Shown: positions 23,001 to 35,910, counted from the stretch's first letter. The stretch is 64,000 bases of DNA from Zoroaster sp. YZ-2022 (GCA_029582265.1 CM055821.1:40681004-40745003); one strand, 5' to 3'. Program-made: numbers and translations. Notes: generated by a model from the letters alone, not told the origin.

Positions 23001-23290
23001 ACACAGTTCAGTTCCTGATAGAGTACGTGACAAAGTCATTAGGTCATAGGTCTACCTGGCTGATATGTACAGTACACAGTGAATACAGTGTACCATAATT
23101 GTTTGACTCAATGACGTATGCATATTGAACTTCATTGTGAAAGTTCAGCTGTGTTGCATGATGTTGTATATAATATTGTATCCTGCTTGTGTTGTAAAGT
23201 GTGAGTATAATCTACAGGATAGTATCCCATAGATTATACCATAGAGTAAGGTCCTTGCTATATGATTATACTCACATCATTGACTCTTTA

Positions 23291-23656
23291 CTCTATGGGA
23301 GCTATAGAACTATGCTCAATATAATCATAGATCATTTTATTATTACAATACAAATACTAACTTCTCTATGACTTTTACCACTGCTGATAACTGCACTATT
23401 CATGACTGATAGGTGACTTCTCTGTAAATAATAACCAAAGCCCTTGTTGAAACACTGAGACACAGTGAGGCTGATTCCTTGAAATGTCTGAGAAAGCTCT
23501 GACCACTGCCCAGCATTGTCAGGCTCTCATTGGTCAGGAGTTACTAAATCCAGTTGCATTGTTATAAGTTTCTGGTCAATCCTCATAGGAGTAGTGTGAT
23601 AAATTCATAGTCCCATTTAACCCATTGCCCTACACCCTTACATCATTGACTCTTTA
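23291..23656. repeat. Partial copy of the unit boundary, with inverted text upstream
   Basis: 'ctctatgggagctatagaac' plus about 60 bp occurs at 23291 and again at 23657. The stretch 23205-23300 also contains short complementary words (agattata/tataatct, catagagtaa/ttactctatg). This marks the junction between U1 and U2. Confidence 0.65.
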
Positions 23657-23898
23657 CTCTATGGGAGCTATAGAACTATGCTCAATATAATCATAGATCA
23701 TTTTATTATTACAATAAACATGATCAAATGTGAGTTATTTCATTCTCAAATGTTGATATTGACCAATATTTGGGTTTGTGATGTGTCACCAATTCACTGT
23801 GATATAGATTTAGTGCAGGTAAAATGTACTTTATTTTAAAATGAAAATTCCAGATATTGAATTTGTACTAATATTTGTTTCTCTCAAATTTTTGTTAA

Positions 23899-24116
23899 AG
23901 GGACAGTATCGCCACGATCAAAGCAGATTTTCAACAGGGCATGGAATCAGTGTTCTTGTTTAAGATGAACACAGTGACTGAAAATTACTGATTCATTTAT
24001 GCAGCAGTAACAGTAATATGACCTTATCATGTGGAGTATTATTCACAGTCACTGAGTTAATCTAAAACCATTGCACTCAGATTCCATGCCCTGTTGATCG
24101 TGATGATATTGTCCCT
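23899..24116. mobile_element. TTAA MITE, AGGGACAGTATCG family (U2)
   Basis: TTAA at 23895-23898 and 24117-24120, the same position in the unit as the 14589 and 62201 copies. This insertion therefore predates the duplication. Confidence 0.88.
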
Positions 24117-24120
24117 TTAA

Positions 24121-27100
24121 TTAAGAATGAAACTGTCAGAAGTAGTTTGTAATTTTAAGAAATGCTGTAGTCATGACTCAGGACAATGATACTGGGGAGT
24201 ATTCATTTGAAATGATGGGGATTAGCAGGGAATGTTGGAGGAGGATGGTGGGAGAAGGTCATAAATTATTAACTTAGCTTCAGGAAAGAAGGGACTTTGT
24301 TTTAGTTGAATTGGTTTAGTTGGCCTGAAAATTGGAAAATTCATAAATGACTCAGAGGCAGTTTAGACTAGGTTTAGGAATTCTGATTGGTTGAGATGTG
24401 ATCACATGGTTGTTTAAGACCAGTCTTAATGTTGGTATCACTGCTTCTACAAGGATGCTTTCTCTCTTTGAACCAAGATGTACTTGAATCAACCAGTTTC
24501 AGTTCAATGTGGAGTCAAGTCTTGAGAAAAATGTTTAAAAAAAATATTCCCAAGTTTTACAGAAAACATTGGAGTAAATGTTCTATTTTGTTCATTTTTT
24601 GTTTAAATGCAAGTACTTGAGATATAATTTATATTTCAAGTTAGCTGTCATATAATAATTTGGTCATTTTGTGTTCATGTCATTACCAATGCTGTATCTT
24701 CCCTTTAAACAGTTGTGTAAGTTCATTTGAGATGCACCAGCTGCATCTGTGTTTCTGGATGCAAATTGTTCCAGTTTTTGGAACAAAGTTTTTTATATTT
24801 TTACAACAAAATCAGGAGGGCATTCATGAATGGGAATAAAAGAGTGACACTTTGTCTTGACCTCAGGATAAATACCCCTGGGGTTGTGGCCATGGGCAAT
24901 TAAGGACATTACCTATGGTTTGCTGGTTCTTTATCCCTGTGGCCGTGACACAATCGGTCTTTATCCTGTCATCAACACCATGCATTGAATTTTGAATCCA
25001 ATTGTCATGTTTTCAGTTAAATATTTCTAATATTTCTAATATTGATTCAGTAATGTTGAACTGTCATGTTTTGAGTTCAGAGCAGACTTTCAACAGGGCA
25101 TGGAATCTGTGTCCTAGTTTATAATGAACACAGTGACTGAAAATTACTGGCTCATTTATGCAGCAGCAACGATAATATAACCTTATTATATGGGGTATTA
25201 TTTTCATTCAATTAGTTGAGTAAAAAAATAAGTAAAACTTGTAGCTTTGCATGGTGAGGATAAGTAAGACTAATTGCGGTGACACCATGTGGAATCTCAA
25301 TTGAGTAGTAATTAGTTCTGAAATAAACTGGTGGTACAACTCGACGTTTCGATCAGTATGCTCTGATCGTCCTCAGTAAAAAAATAGTACTCCAATTCCA
25401 TGTCCTGTTGATTGTGAGGATACTGCCCTTTTAAGCTAGGGAGGTGTGGGGTCATGAAACCTTTTGAAACAATCTTCCCAACAGATCAATCTGGATGGGT
25501 AGTCAGAATAACATGATAGCTTCAATGTTGTAGCATGCTGCCCTCTTTCTGTCAGCAATGACCATGATAACATCAGATGGTGTTGTAGCTCGTTGTACAG
25601 GATGTGTCAACTTGTTCAGGGATTTTTGTGAAACTTGATGGTAAGTTTCTGTGATACTTGATGGTAAGCATGTTCAATATTTTGTGTTTCTCTGAGGATT
25701 AAGAATCACTGAGTTGACATTTCAATCAGTTTACAAAAGGTCATTGCAGGAAAGTTTAGTTCTTAGATAAAAAATCCCTCATTCCAAAAGAGCTGATATT
25801 AGTTTCTTTTAATGCAGACCTGAATTCAGTTGTTGACTGAACCACTCCACATTCTTGACTCAATTCCAACTTCATCACCACTGTGTAGCTCTGCTGTTTA
25901 TCCCCCAGAACTAATGGAAGGATCCACATCTAAAATGTGCAGGATGCATGCCAAAGTCAAAGCGGATAATTCCAATTTGTCTTGAAGGGGAGGGAAGGCT
26001 GTAAATGTTAATACAAATTTGTGTAATTCAAGAAATACCTTTGATGATGGTGAACCAGTAATAAAATGTTTTTTTTGTCGCCCCCCCACTCTGGATAAAC
26101 CCATGATATACAACCAAAAGAAATGAAAATGATTCAAAGTTATACATTCATAGATATGATTTATTCACATCATTTATTTTATTCACAAAATTAAATTTGT
26201 ACAATATTTTATTTTGATTAGATCTATGTACATGCAGAGAGAGCTTTATGGATTGCAATATGAATGACAAGTAAATTAAATCTTATTGAAACTAAATTGA
26301 ACTTAATCAACAATCACATAATAATAGTCAATAAACCAAAAGTCTCTAGATGATATACCAGTAATTAAAGGAGAGATTGTGAAACAAATGTCCTTGAAAG
26401 TCTGCAAATGAATATTTATGTTGAAATTCATCAGCAAAGAAACATTAGAGCACAAGTTTGAGGTTTTCAGTGGCTTGAAATTTAGTTACTCCATTGAGGA
26501 ATGGACAAATTGTGGAATTACAAAACAATAATAATTTGCTTAAAGGGAGGTTACACATAGTTTTACATATAATGTACTTGGTGTAAAGTTGATGATGGAA
26601 TCAAACATCTCTTGAAATCTTTCTGTCTGAGGAACTATCATATAAATACAAATTTATGAAATCATTTCTTGACTGAATTTCTGACTGAATGAGACACAAA
26701 ATTATAATAAATACAAACAATTTAAAGGTATTTTCACTATTTTGACATTAAAGACACAACCTCATTAAGCTGAAACTTTCACAGGTTGGTTGTTAAATGC
26801 AGATCTTGAAAGTAAGCAAACTTGTAGAAGAAATTTAGCAAAAGTGTAACCTCCCTGTACAAATACATTCATTCAGAAATAGAATTGGATTGACCTTATT
26901 AAGAAGGTGCATTAGATTCCAACAATTGATAAAAGTACACAAGACTTGAATATAAACATTACATAGTATCATGCGTGTCACCAGGAATTTCATTATGAGT
27001 TGAACATTTGTAAATGTATTCAAATGTTCACATTATCACATCAATTGTTTTTGTTTGTTTTTTAGAAAAGAAGTGGCATCTTTGCTTCTTCATTAAAATA

Positions 27101-27886
27101 TAGAATCCAAATCTAGAAGGAGATTTGTTCACATCCTTCAAACCTCCCTGGTGATGCACATGAGTATGATGAACTGTAGCAACTAAATAAATGACAGTAT
27201 AATGAAGGTCATTACCCTCATTGAAGACTCTACAAGAGACTGGATCCACATGGAATCATGCTCATATATATAGATAATGTACAGTGCTTAGTATTTATAT
27301 CAACCAACTTCTACAAGGTATAATTACATGACAAAATACCCAAAGCAGGGAGGAGGGGGCTTCATCCCCAAGGCCCCCCACACCCCCTGGATCTGCCATT
27401 GGAAGTTATTGGGGCTTGGGACAGGAAAACCTCAAAACAGTTTGTTCATTGCAATGTATACAATTAAGCTTATTACACAATTGATGAAGATTATCATTTG
27501 TAAAAGTGTTCAATATAATGTATAAAGCTAATTATGAAGTACAATAATCATATATGTTGAAAAGTAAATTTAAATCAAGACAAATGAAGCTCCTCTTTTG
27601 TAATTTCACAAATTATTATGTTGAATTAGTTGCTCATTTATGAGATTAAGAGTCATGGGTTTCCTGAAGATAATTTCTGTCTGGAATGGGACAGAAATGA
27701 TTGCATAGAAACCTACAGTGCTTTGGTTAGAAACTGTGAATGAGATTTCACAACTTGTTTCCAAATGAAACATTGACTGGTCAATTGTTTATATGCAATT
27801 CTTGATTGTCATTTAGTATTCATGCACATGATGACATTTTACAAACAGTGTATCAAGAATGTACTATTCATTTTATTTCCCTCCAG
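24121..27886. other. Gene-free left part of unit U2
   Basis: No supported exon. It holds a MITE interrupted by another element (25075-25435), and text repeated at 45116-47980 and 63000-64000. A minus-strand open stretch at about 27028-27249 is partly kept in U3 but shows no recognisable domain or clear splice sites. Confidence 0.5.
25075..25435. mobile_element. TTAA MITE interrupted by a hammerhead-motif element
   Basis: MITE text of the AGGGACAG family runs 25078-25215 and resumes at 25384-25435 (actgcccttttaa). In between, about 25216-25383, is the reverse of the element seen at 14969-15050, including the hammerhead-like motif on the minus strand at 25343-25376. The 5' end of the MITE is missing. 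Confidence 0.7.
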
Positions 27887-27998
27887 GTTGACAGCATGAC
27901 AACCCTTCTAATTGACCTGATCAGAGGTCAACAAGAAACAGTCTCAGCAAGAAACATCCTCAACCAAGAGAGATCAGCTCAGGATGCTCCAACAAAAG
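27887..27998 (+). CDS. Small internal exon of unrecognised gene (U2 copy)
   Basis: Second copy of the 112-bp exon at 15371. The acceptor 'ttccctccag' and donor AAAG|GTAAGA are unchanged. It reads VDSMTTLLIDLIRGQQETVS onward in phase 0. Preservation of length, frame and both splice sites supports a real exon, but nearby non-coding sequence is almost as similar, so conservation alone is weak evidence. Confidence 0.5.
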
Positions 27999-28809
27999 GT
28001 AAGAGGAAGAAAACTAGACTTGTATAAGGTGCAGCTCAGGTGTAGAATATAACCTTTCCATTATGCAACTCTGTACAAGGGTGGATCCAGAGGGGGAAAA
28101 GAGAGGGTATAGACCTTTCTTTTGCTATGTCACAATTGTAGTTTTTGTCAACTGGTGATTGGCAAACAATGGGTGACCATCAGTGAAAACAAAGAAAGTA
28201 TTGACAAGATATTGACATATGAATAATTAAAGAGTAACATTTACAAATCAACAGACAATGTCAAAAGCAAAATGAAGGGAATTCCCTCTTAAAGATGGAT
28301 CAAATATTTTTTCACCAGTGATTCATGGCAATTTTTTTATCTGAAAATAACTATTTTCCTTGTAGAAAGGCATCAAAATATGCAAACATTACAAATTAAA
28401 TATAAAAAGTATCAAGCCATGTTTACAGTGATAAAGTTATGAAATGAATTGATGGCAGGACCTGTCATTAATTCATTTAGGTACTTAGATAAACCATGCT
28501 TCTTGGACATTTGTCTTGTGAAATATTTCTTTTTACAAGATGTATCACCGATATTTTACTGGTAATTTTTGTTTTCATCAAAACAGCAATAATTTCCTGA
28601 GTGAAGATTTCATTGTCAATGAATTGTATATGCTCTGTATCTCTTGTCATGTCAAACATTAATAATAAATGATACAAGATTAATTCTATAGAGTGACATT
28701 GATACTCAAGATTCTACATTACATGTTTGGGTAACATATCTTGAAGAGGACATTTCACCATTATGATGATGACAAGGGAGATTGCCAGTCAGCAGCATGT
28801 TGGATTACA

Positions 28810-29432
28810 TCACATTATGTGATATATCTTCACTGAGTAGTAGTCTGCTGCTACCAGCTGATGCCCATCTGCAGTGAATGTGATTCCCATGGGGTTGTAC
28901 AGACCCTGAGCTATACATGAGATGAATCTACCTTCATCATCATAATGGTGAATATGACCAGTGTTATCATCATCATTGTGCACTGCAATGTATATGCCTG
29001 ATCTGTCACAGCATACACCTTTGCAGTATTGAACTTCCTGACCATTGATTGTTGGTTTGATTGTGAGTAATGAAGTACCATTGCTATCAACAATGTCTAC
29101 TTGATGTTGGTTAAAACCACTGACTACAACTCTATTATTATTATCAATGGCCAGGAAGCAAGGTTTTGTTTTGACTGGCATAGTGTGAATGAGCGAGCCA
29201 TCAGTGGGGCTGTGCTCGCTCACCACCATCCTCTTCACATCACCTATTATGATGTTACCCTTATTATTTACTGCTACACTCCAGAGGTCCACTGCTGTCT
29301 TCCCTACCTCACTATGAGGCACTGTGTGGAAGTCAAAGGCAAGTGTGCCATCATTGTTGTACATCTTGATGACATTGTTGGTGTGGTCTACAACCACTAA
29401 GTGATTGTGTATAGCTGCAATGCCACATGGAT
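28810..29432 (-). CDS. TRIM-NHL protein copy 2, exon 2 (NHL propeller)
   Basis: Terminal exon of the gene starting at 35824. The acceptor is TTTTCCAG|ATCC at 29433. The join GGA-A|AT-CCA gives IPIQG-N-PCGIAAIHNHL and runs to the stop at 28810. Blades 2-6 are complete, with few changes from copy 1: K to H in VVDHTNN, PYFMAIDD to PCFLAID, and an extra residue in SGFNQHQ. The reading continues open upstream of the acceptor, which is intron and not part of the protein. Intron length is 5098 bp. Confidence 0.92.
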
Positions 29433-30023
29433 CTGGAAAAAAAAAATAATAGAGATAACACAGCACAGTGATATAACAATTATGTGTGTTATGTTTTATG
29501 AGCTGAACATTAAATGAAGATATTTCTACATATTTTGACATGTACAAAGGATTCACAACAGCCAATGTTCACTTTGAACCTTTGAACTGTCATGATTTAT
29601 TATTCACTATTTATTTCAATCAATGTCATGTTTCAGAAAATAAAATAGGCTAAATTTAAATTGATGACAGCCAGTGAGTACATGTATAGCACATAATTTC
29701 AATGTATGAAGGTTTTAATAGCATAACATGTAGTTATGAGCCACTTTCTTTTTCTAGGAAAATTCAGTTAAGTGGAACGTTTCTACATTAAATTATTATT
29801 CAAACATTTTGTTTAATGTTTGTTGAGGTATTACTAGGAGAGCAATTAGACAGTGAATAAAGAGATATTCTAATGCACTCATAGTTATAGAGATTTCCCC
29901 GCTTTCTAAGAGAAGGTCATCGGAAACTGAATAAAATTGATAATTTCACATTAACTCATGGTTAATTACTTTAAAGGTTTGCTGAAATACATGTAGAAAC
30001 TCCTAATATAATTGTTTCATAGC

Positions 30024-30561
30024 TAGGGCTGTGCCGGGTATCCGGGTATCCAGATACCCGACCGAAACTGTCATTACCCGGTTCCATTTTTCGGTTCCAA
30101 TTACCCGTAAACGACTTTTTAAAATTCGGACTTAACATTTGAGCATTGCAAACAGAAATCTGTGACTCTTGAACAATGTAATGTTTACACTTTTACAGAC
30201 AATTATCTTTAAATTCAAGAGATTACACTCCAATAAAGCCTTTGTAGTATTTTACCAACATTTGCCATATATTTTTCTCCAACTGTTTGTGATACATTGT
30301 ATCCAATCATTAAGACTGCAAAGGGCCTGGCAGTGGCTGCTTCAAACAACTTATCACACCAGCAGCATATGAGGGAATATTTTCAAGAATGATCATTTAG
30401 ATATTAACAATTAAATGGTAACAAAAACTCAAATTATAAAAAAAAAATTTTGTTACCATTTACAGTACATGTATTTGCCATTATCTTCAAAACAAGTTCG
30501 AAAAACGGGTATCCAAAGTTTCCAGTATCCGTTCACATATATCTGAAAACGCACACCCCTA
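30024..30561 (+). mobile_element. hAT non-autonomous element in TRIM intron (U2), 538 bp
   Basis: The ends are TAGGGCTGTGCCGGGTATCC on the left and the complement of TAGGGGTGTGC on the right. A perfect 8-bp duplication TTCATAGC lies at 30016-30023 and 30562-30569. The same insertion is present as a left half in U1 and as a longer 3.7-kb form in U3, so it predates the unit duplication and was shortened independently. Confidence 0.92.
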
Positions 30562-31374
30562 TTCATAGCTATACAATGTGTGTAAGCTTGTCAGTATTAC
30601 AAATCATAACATAAATAATTATACCTTCAAATTAAATTGTCAGAGCTGGTTAGAACAGTCAATGACACAGACCCTTCATATGACATCATTGACAGAATTA
30701 TCAATGAATAGGGAGTATGTTTGGTGTCTAAATTTACTTGAATTCTGTTCAAAGATGAAAATGCACCAATGATCTTTTGACACACTTGCTAACACACATA
30801 TGTGTATTTACAGCATATGTACATCATGTGTATTTAAGTTTTGATAACTCCTGTGTGATGTTCACACCCGATGGATGCTACCGTATGCTGTCAATCATGT
30901 GTACAAAAATATCTGTTCTTTTTATCAGGGGGTAAAGAACAGCAACAAAAAATAATAATTTTCTCCGATTGAAATATAGCCTATTTTGGAGAAACAAAAC
31001 TCAAATGAGGTTGTTACAACATCCAATCTATCAATCTCCCACAAGAATATTTCTATTTCAGTAAACATTTAAAAGGACATTTTCTCTGAACCAGTTTTTT
31101 CTCAAAATCAGGAAAGTCCGATGTCAATCTTTGTTTACATCGTGGCAATGCGGCATAGCGTGTGGTGTAAGTGAGGGAAAACAAACTTATCAAGATTATG
31201 TGTATGTGTACATTGTATACCTGCAATTAATGCTCAGTTTACTGATACACATGAACATCTGTCATGATTTTCCATCAATATAGGGACAAATTTGACCATT
31301 CTATGGATAATTTGACATGGGAAATTACCAGGGAAGTAATTTTCAAAGTTAAAAGTTATATTTGTAAGTTGTTG

Positions 31375-32135
31375 TTTGCTTTTATTCAGAGTAACTTTAA
31401 ACTGGTCAGATGCCGTGATCATTTAGTCTGTCAATTCATAGGGTATGTCAATGAGTTGTTTGCTTTTATTCAGAGTAACTTTAAACTGGTCAGATGCCAT
31501 GATCATTTGGTCTGTCAATTCATAGGGTATGTCAATGAGTTGTTTGCTTTTATTCAGAGTAACTTTAAACTGGTCAGATGCCATGATCATTTGGTCTGTC
31601 AATGCATAGGGTATGTCAATGAGTTGTTTGCTTTTATTCAGAGTAACTTTAAACTGGTCAGATGCCATGATCATTTGGTCTGTCAATGCATAGGGTATGT
31701 CAATGAGTTGTTTGCTGTTATTCAGAGTAACTTTAAACTGGTCAGATGCCATGATTATTTGGTCTGTCAATTCATAGGGTATGTCAATGAGTTGTTTGCT
31801 TTTATTCAGAGTAACTTTAAACTGGTCAGATGCCATGATCATTTGGTCTGTCAATGCATAGGGTATGTCAATGAGTTGTTTGCTTTTATTCAGAGTAACT
31901 TTAAACTGGTCAGATGCCATGATCATTTGGTCTGTCAATTCATAGGGTATGTCAATGAGTTGTTTGCTTTTATTCAGAGTAACTTTAAACTGGTCAGATG
32001 CCATGATCATTTGGTCTGTCAATTCATAGGGTATGTCAATGAGTTGTTTGCTTTTATTCAGAGTAACTTTAAACTGGTCAGATGCCATGATCATTTGGTC
32101 TGTCAATTCATAGGGTATGTCAATGAGTTGTTTAC
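31375..32135. repeat. 84-bp intronic minisatellite, about nine copies (U2)
   Basis: Same unit and same intronic position as 18150-18577. It is open over 323 codons on the plus strand and 274 on the minus strand because the period is 28 codons. Variant positions include ttcatagg/gcatagg, which changes F to C in the plus frame and E to A in the minus frame, alternating between copies. Confidence 0.93.
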
Positions 32136-32961
32136 ATGCATGTTCATCAACATCATTCAGTGTCATGTCGACACAACAATGAATGAATTCAGTAAGTGGA
32201 GTGTGGCAGTTATTTATTGGCAATCTTTTGAATAATGTGTGCTGCAAATGAGTTTGACCAGTTGTTTTAAATTACAAAGCACACAAAGATCTCGTCAAGC
32301 TTCTATGGCCGGCTGGAAATCTGTGGAACTTCACTTTGGGATTCTGTAAAGCATTTATTAAAGACACACTGTGGCGATAATTCTGGTCTATGGCTGTCTG
32401 CCAGACAATTGAATTTAACTCTTAAGCAGAATTTCCCAAATTAAAGATGAAGTTGAAGGAGTACATTTATTAATGTTACTAGCAGACGACTGACTATATG
32501 AAAACACAACAACCCTTTATGCTGCTACCCATGCCATGTTTATTGAACCTCCACTGATGTGTTGCATTTACATACTTAAACAGCAGTGTGTTCTTTCTGC
32601 AAATTGGCTGAATAATTAAGCCGCATGGACCGATGTATTTTTAGACATTTGCTTAAAAACTAGCAAAAAAATTGAGAGTCAAATGATATTTTATTTTGTA
32701 TTATGGATGTCTAATAATTGTCATAACAATGAATAAAGTCCTTGTTAAAGAGTGGTTTAGAATATCTCTTTAAGTTCACTTGCAATCCTACAGGGGTATT
32801 GTCTTTGTTTGGGGCTGTTGTTTCTTTTTTCACTGTTGTTCACTTTTTTTTTTTTATGCTGTACAGTTTTCTTTTTTTTTGTTTTAATGGATTTGTAGCT
32901 TTGTGAATTTGACGTGTAAAATTTTAAAATGACTTGAAAGTTGAAATGAAATGTACTGCAC

Positions 32962-34443
32962 TAGGCTTGGGCGATATCGATTTTTTTTCATCCACGATAT
33001 ATCGTCAAACATATATCGCGATATTCGATAATATCGTGATTATTTTTGTTTTTCACGCATGAGTGCTTTAGAGCCGGTAATGACACTGTACCCATCTACA
33101 AGCGTCACAATAAGTTGCCAGTGCTTATCTGAGAGATACGTGCAATTGCGCCGTTCACGAGTGCAACATATGGGGCGGGTTTTCGCTACCCTAACCAGAA
33201 ACAAAACGGCACATTTACGGCGAAAGCGAACGTAACCAATTGTTTTCAGTTTGTGACTTGTTCAATCATCAACGTTTCTCAAAATAGAACTTACTCGTGA
33301 GTGCTAGTAACTTGAAAGATATTGATATACGAACAATTTAACCATGTTTTAACAATTTTTACAATCCGCCATCTTGAAACTAAGCATAACCAATCACAAA
33401 GTACGGTTTATGTTTGGTCAGAACCATGACGTCATCTCAGCACAACCGAACTTGTGAAAAAGGCTTAACTAATGACCAAACCCAACAATGTTTTCTGGTT
33501 ACGGTCGCAAAATGCACCCATCGCCATTGGCCAATCGTTTGCATAATAATGTGGGACGGTTACTGTGTCGTGCGTTCCAATCAAATCATCAGCCCGAGTT
33601 CACGTGAATCGCGTTCCACGAGACTGGGTCATAGTATAAACACGTGACTAGGTTTATTCCTGCATATAGTACCGTGGAGAATAAAACCATGATTGTGAAT
33701 GTCATTTGCACTTCAGAAAATGTGGATTGTAGTCACACTATTTTAAATAAACGTCACATGGTTTTTCAAGAGTACATGTATGTGTTTTTTCACACTAGAC
33801 AAGAGTCCCAGTATGGTATAATAGAATAGTGTCCTTATCCATCAACTTTGATCAAGCCACTGCCGATCCGTGCTTTGATTTAATTCATGACTATTGTAGA
33901 TTTTTAAGGTAACGCCTATATTCTGCATATATTTAAATATGTATAATAATATAATGTACTCGCCTGTGGTGGTGCGCCAGCCAGAATCACAGACCACCAT
34001 GGATAGACAGTGAGACGTAAACATTGTCTACACATTGTTGGATCAAATACCCCATTCAATCCCCAACACTTAATCAGTCTGAATAGATTTCTTTGAGTGG
34101 CGGTGGATTATTAAACACCCTGTCGGGCGGTGCCTTTGTGATCTGACAGCCGGTTTACTATATAGTAGTTCGATTTTGTTTCTCGCGAAAGCTGAAAAGA
34201 CTTCCCTACAAGTTTTTTCCATGGAATTTCTGACCCAACTGACAATCGGGAATTTTTGTAATCGCGATATAATTTTTTCTCTTCACAATAATTTTGTTTC
34301 ATCGCGATATATTTTTTTCATCGTGATATTTTTTTTTCATCGCGATCTGCCGATATCTCGATGATTTAAAAAGTTCTCGATATCTTAATCGAGTAAAAGT
34401 AATATCGCGATATTCGATATTATCGTGTCATCGCCCAAGCCTA
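32962..34443. mobile_element. hAT-like element, TAGGCTTGGGCGAT family, 1482 bp (U2-specific)
   Basis: The ends are TAGGCTTGGGCGAT and its exact complement. A perfect 8-bp duplication TACTGCAC lies at 32954-32961 and 34444-34451. U1 retains the uninterrupted site near 20276. The subterminal regions are rich in ATATCGCGATATT-type palindromes. The 1.0-kb core has no credible transposase frame. Confidence 0.92.
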
Positions 34444-34530
34444 TACTGCACCACAGTCTTATTTTTACACAGCATGTACTGTACTACACTACATGCTATT
34501 GAATGCATAATGTGTACATAAGAAACTTAC

Positions 34531-35824
34531 TTCCTTGTATTGGAATGGTTCTTTTCTGATGTCCCTTGGTGCTGCAGATTACCACTCTCTTATTATGGAA
34601 GTCTGTCACTGCAATCTCATCACCAGGTTGACAAGTAACAATACCATAAGCCCAACTGAATTCTCCCTTTTTGCCAAATTCTTCACACAGCTCCCACTTG
34701 GGTTCCTGCAGCTCCACCTTGCCAAGATTGATATCACCAACCCTCTGACTCTCCTTGAATCTCAGATGAAGAAGCTTCTGATCAATTTTGGGAAGACTTT
34801 GACTGCTGAGAAATTTCAAGTCCTTGCTGATAGTGGGATAGAGTGCAAGGAAGTCAGGATCTGATGAATTGTTGGTGACATCTTTGGCGGTCTCCAGTGA
34901 ATGCTGTATTTGTTGTGAGATTACACTCACTGTTTGCTCATATTCATCCAATTTGTTATTACGATCTTTGTGGAGGTTTTTGATTTCATCAATGATGCGA
35001 CTCTCTTGAGCTGTTACCTCAGCCCTGATCTCATCAGCTCTGTTCTTCACCTCTGCCATGGTTCTTTCAACTGTGATGCCGAGTTCGTCTTTCATTGTTG
35101 AGGCAGTTGCTAGAGATTGTTCAAGTTTCTTGAGAACTCCTTCAAGGGGAGTAAAGAATTGAGCCAATGACTGTTTATATGTGGATGAGGCTTGGTCATA
35201 CTCAATGTACTCATGTTGTGGTTTACAGTGGTGTAGGACAGTGCAAATTTGGCAAATCAACTTGTCACATGTTACACAGTAGAACCATGCCACTTCACCC
35301 TCATGGGTTTGGCATTCTGGACGACGTTTTTGTTTTGTCTCTTTTATTGCTACCTTCCCCTGAATAAAGTCATCCAAAGTAGCAATGGTATGGTTGGACG
35401 ATGCAGCGATTCTGGAGTGTATTTTACAGCAATTTACACAGAGGTTCTGTGCACAGTCAAGACAGCGATGGACAGCCTCATTCTCTTCATCACATATCTC
35501 ACACATTAACTGCATATTACCAGAGCTGACCAACTTCTGTTGCAATGTGATCTCCTCAACAAGACCAATTAGATAGAAGTTGGTCTTGAGGCCTGGAACA
35601 CCCATCGTAGGAAGTTGTGTCTCCCGTCGACACAAAGGACAAGGAATTATGACAGCATCCTTGTATTTGGTAGTGTGGTATTCATCTAAACAGTTTTCAC
35701 AGAAGCTGTGGACACACTCCAGTATTTTGGGTTGTCTGTACACCTCTTTGCAAATACTGCACTCAAGATGATCCTTGCTGATTTTCTCTAGAGCTGAACC
35801 CAATGTTGGTTTAGAAGTAGCCAT
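34531..35824 (-). CDS. TRIM-NHL protein copy 2, exon 1 (RING, two B-boxes, coiled coil)
   Basis: The start at 35824 is preceded by the acceptor AACAG and ATAGAA. The exon ends at 34531 with donor GAA|GTAAGT. With 28810-29432 it gives 1917 bp and 638 residues. The RING is the same as in copy 1 apart from D36E and M59I, and all eight ligands are kept. B-box 1 differs strikingly: about 18 replacements in 45 residues (for example P126A, K127Q, Y128N, Y134C), with cysteines kept. B-box 2 and the coiled coil are nearly identical to copy 1. Four residues are missing in the first NHL blade (GGGSGEFNRAW versus GEFSWAY). It is an intact presumptive RING-type ubiquitin ligase. The upstream exon seen for copy 1 was not found here; a SINE and a hAT occupy the region. 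Confidence 0.95.
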
Positions 35825-35910
35825 TTCTATCTGTTAATAAATGATATAAGAAAAGACGATTGAGAACAAACTCAACATAAGCCACATACACATATCCTGA
35901 CTTCCCTGAC

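Larger units (their letters stand above)
14346..23656. repeat. Segmental duplication unit U1
   Basis: Starts at 'ctctatgggagctatagaac', the same boundary phrase found at 23657 and 61959 (a partial copy also at 23291). It contains a TTAA MITE, the small + strand exon, a complete TRIM-NHL gene on the minus strand and its upstream exon. 15050-18000 is near-identical by eye to 27570-30400, and 20275-21700 to 34450-35830. U1 lacks the sequence corresponding to 24.2-27.5 kb of U2. Confidence 0.88.

Noticed and set aside
22981..23049. Short plus-strand ORF starting at the ATGGCGC within the YY1-like site
   Set aside because: Ends after about 20 codons without a donor; better explained as a promoter motif for the minus-strand TRIM gene.
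27028..27249. Minus-strand exon with a His-rich segment (VHHTHVHHQGG), repeated at 47113-47301
   Set aside because: No convincing splice sites, start or domain; similarity between copies is explained by the segmental duplication.
28810..29565. Single 251-residue protein starting at 29565
   Set aside because: The part upstream of 29432 is intron: the acceptor TTTTCCAG lies at the boundary, and the homologous exon in U1 joins the RING exon in frame there.
35167..35771. Plus-strand open frames opposite TRIM exon 1
   Set aside because: Shadows of the minus-strand TRIM exon, which has the zinc-ligand pattern and splice sites.
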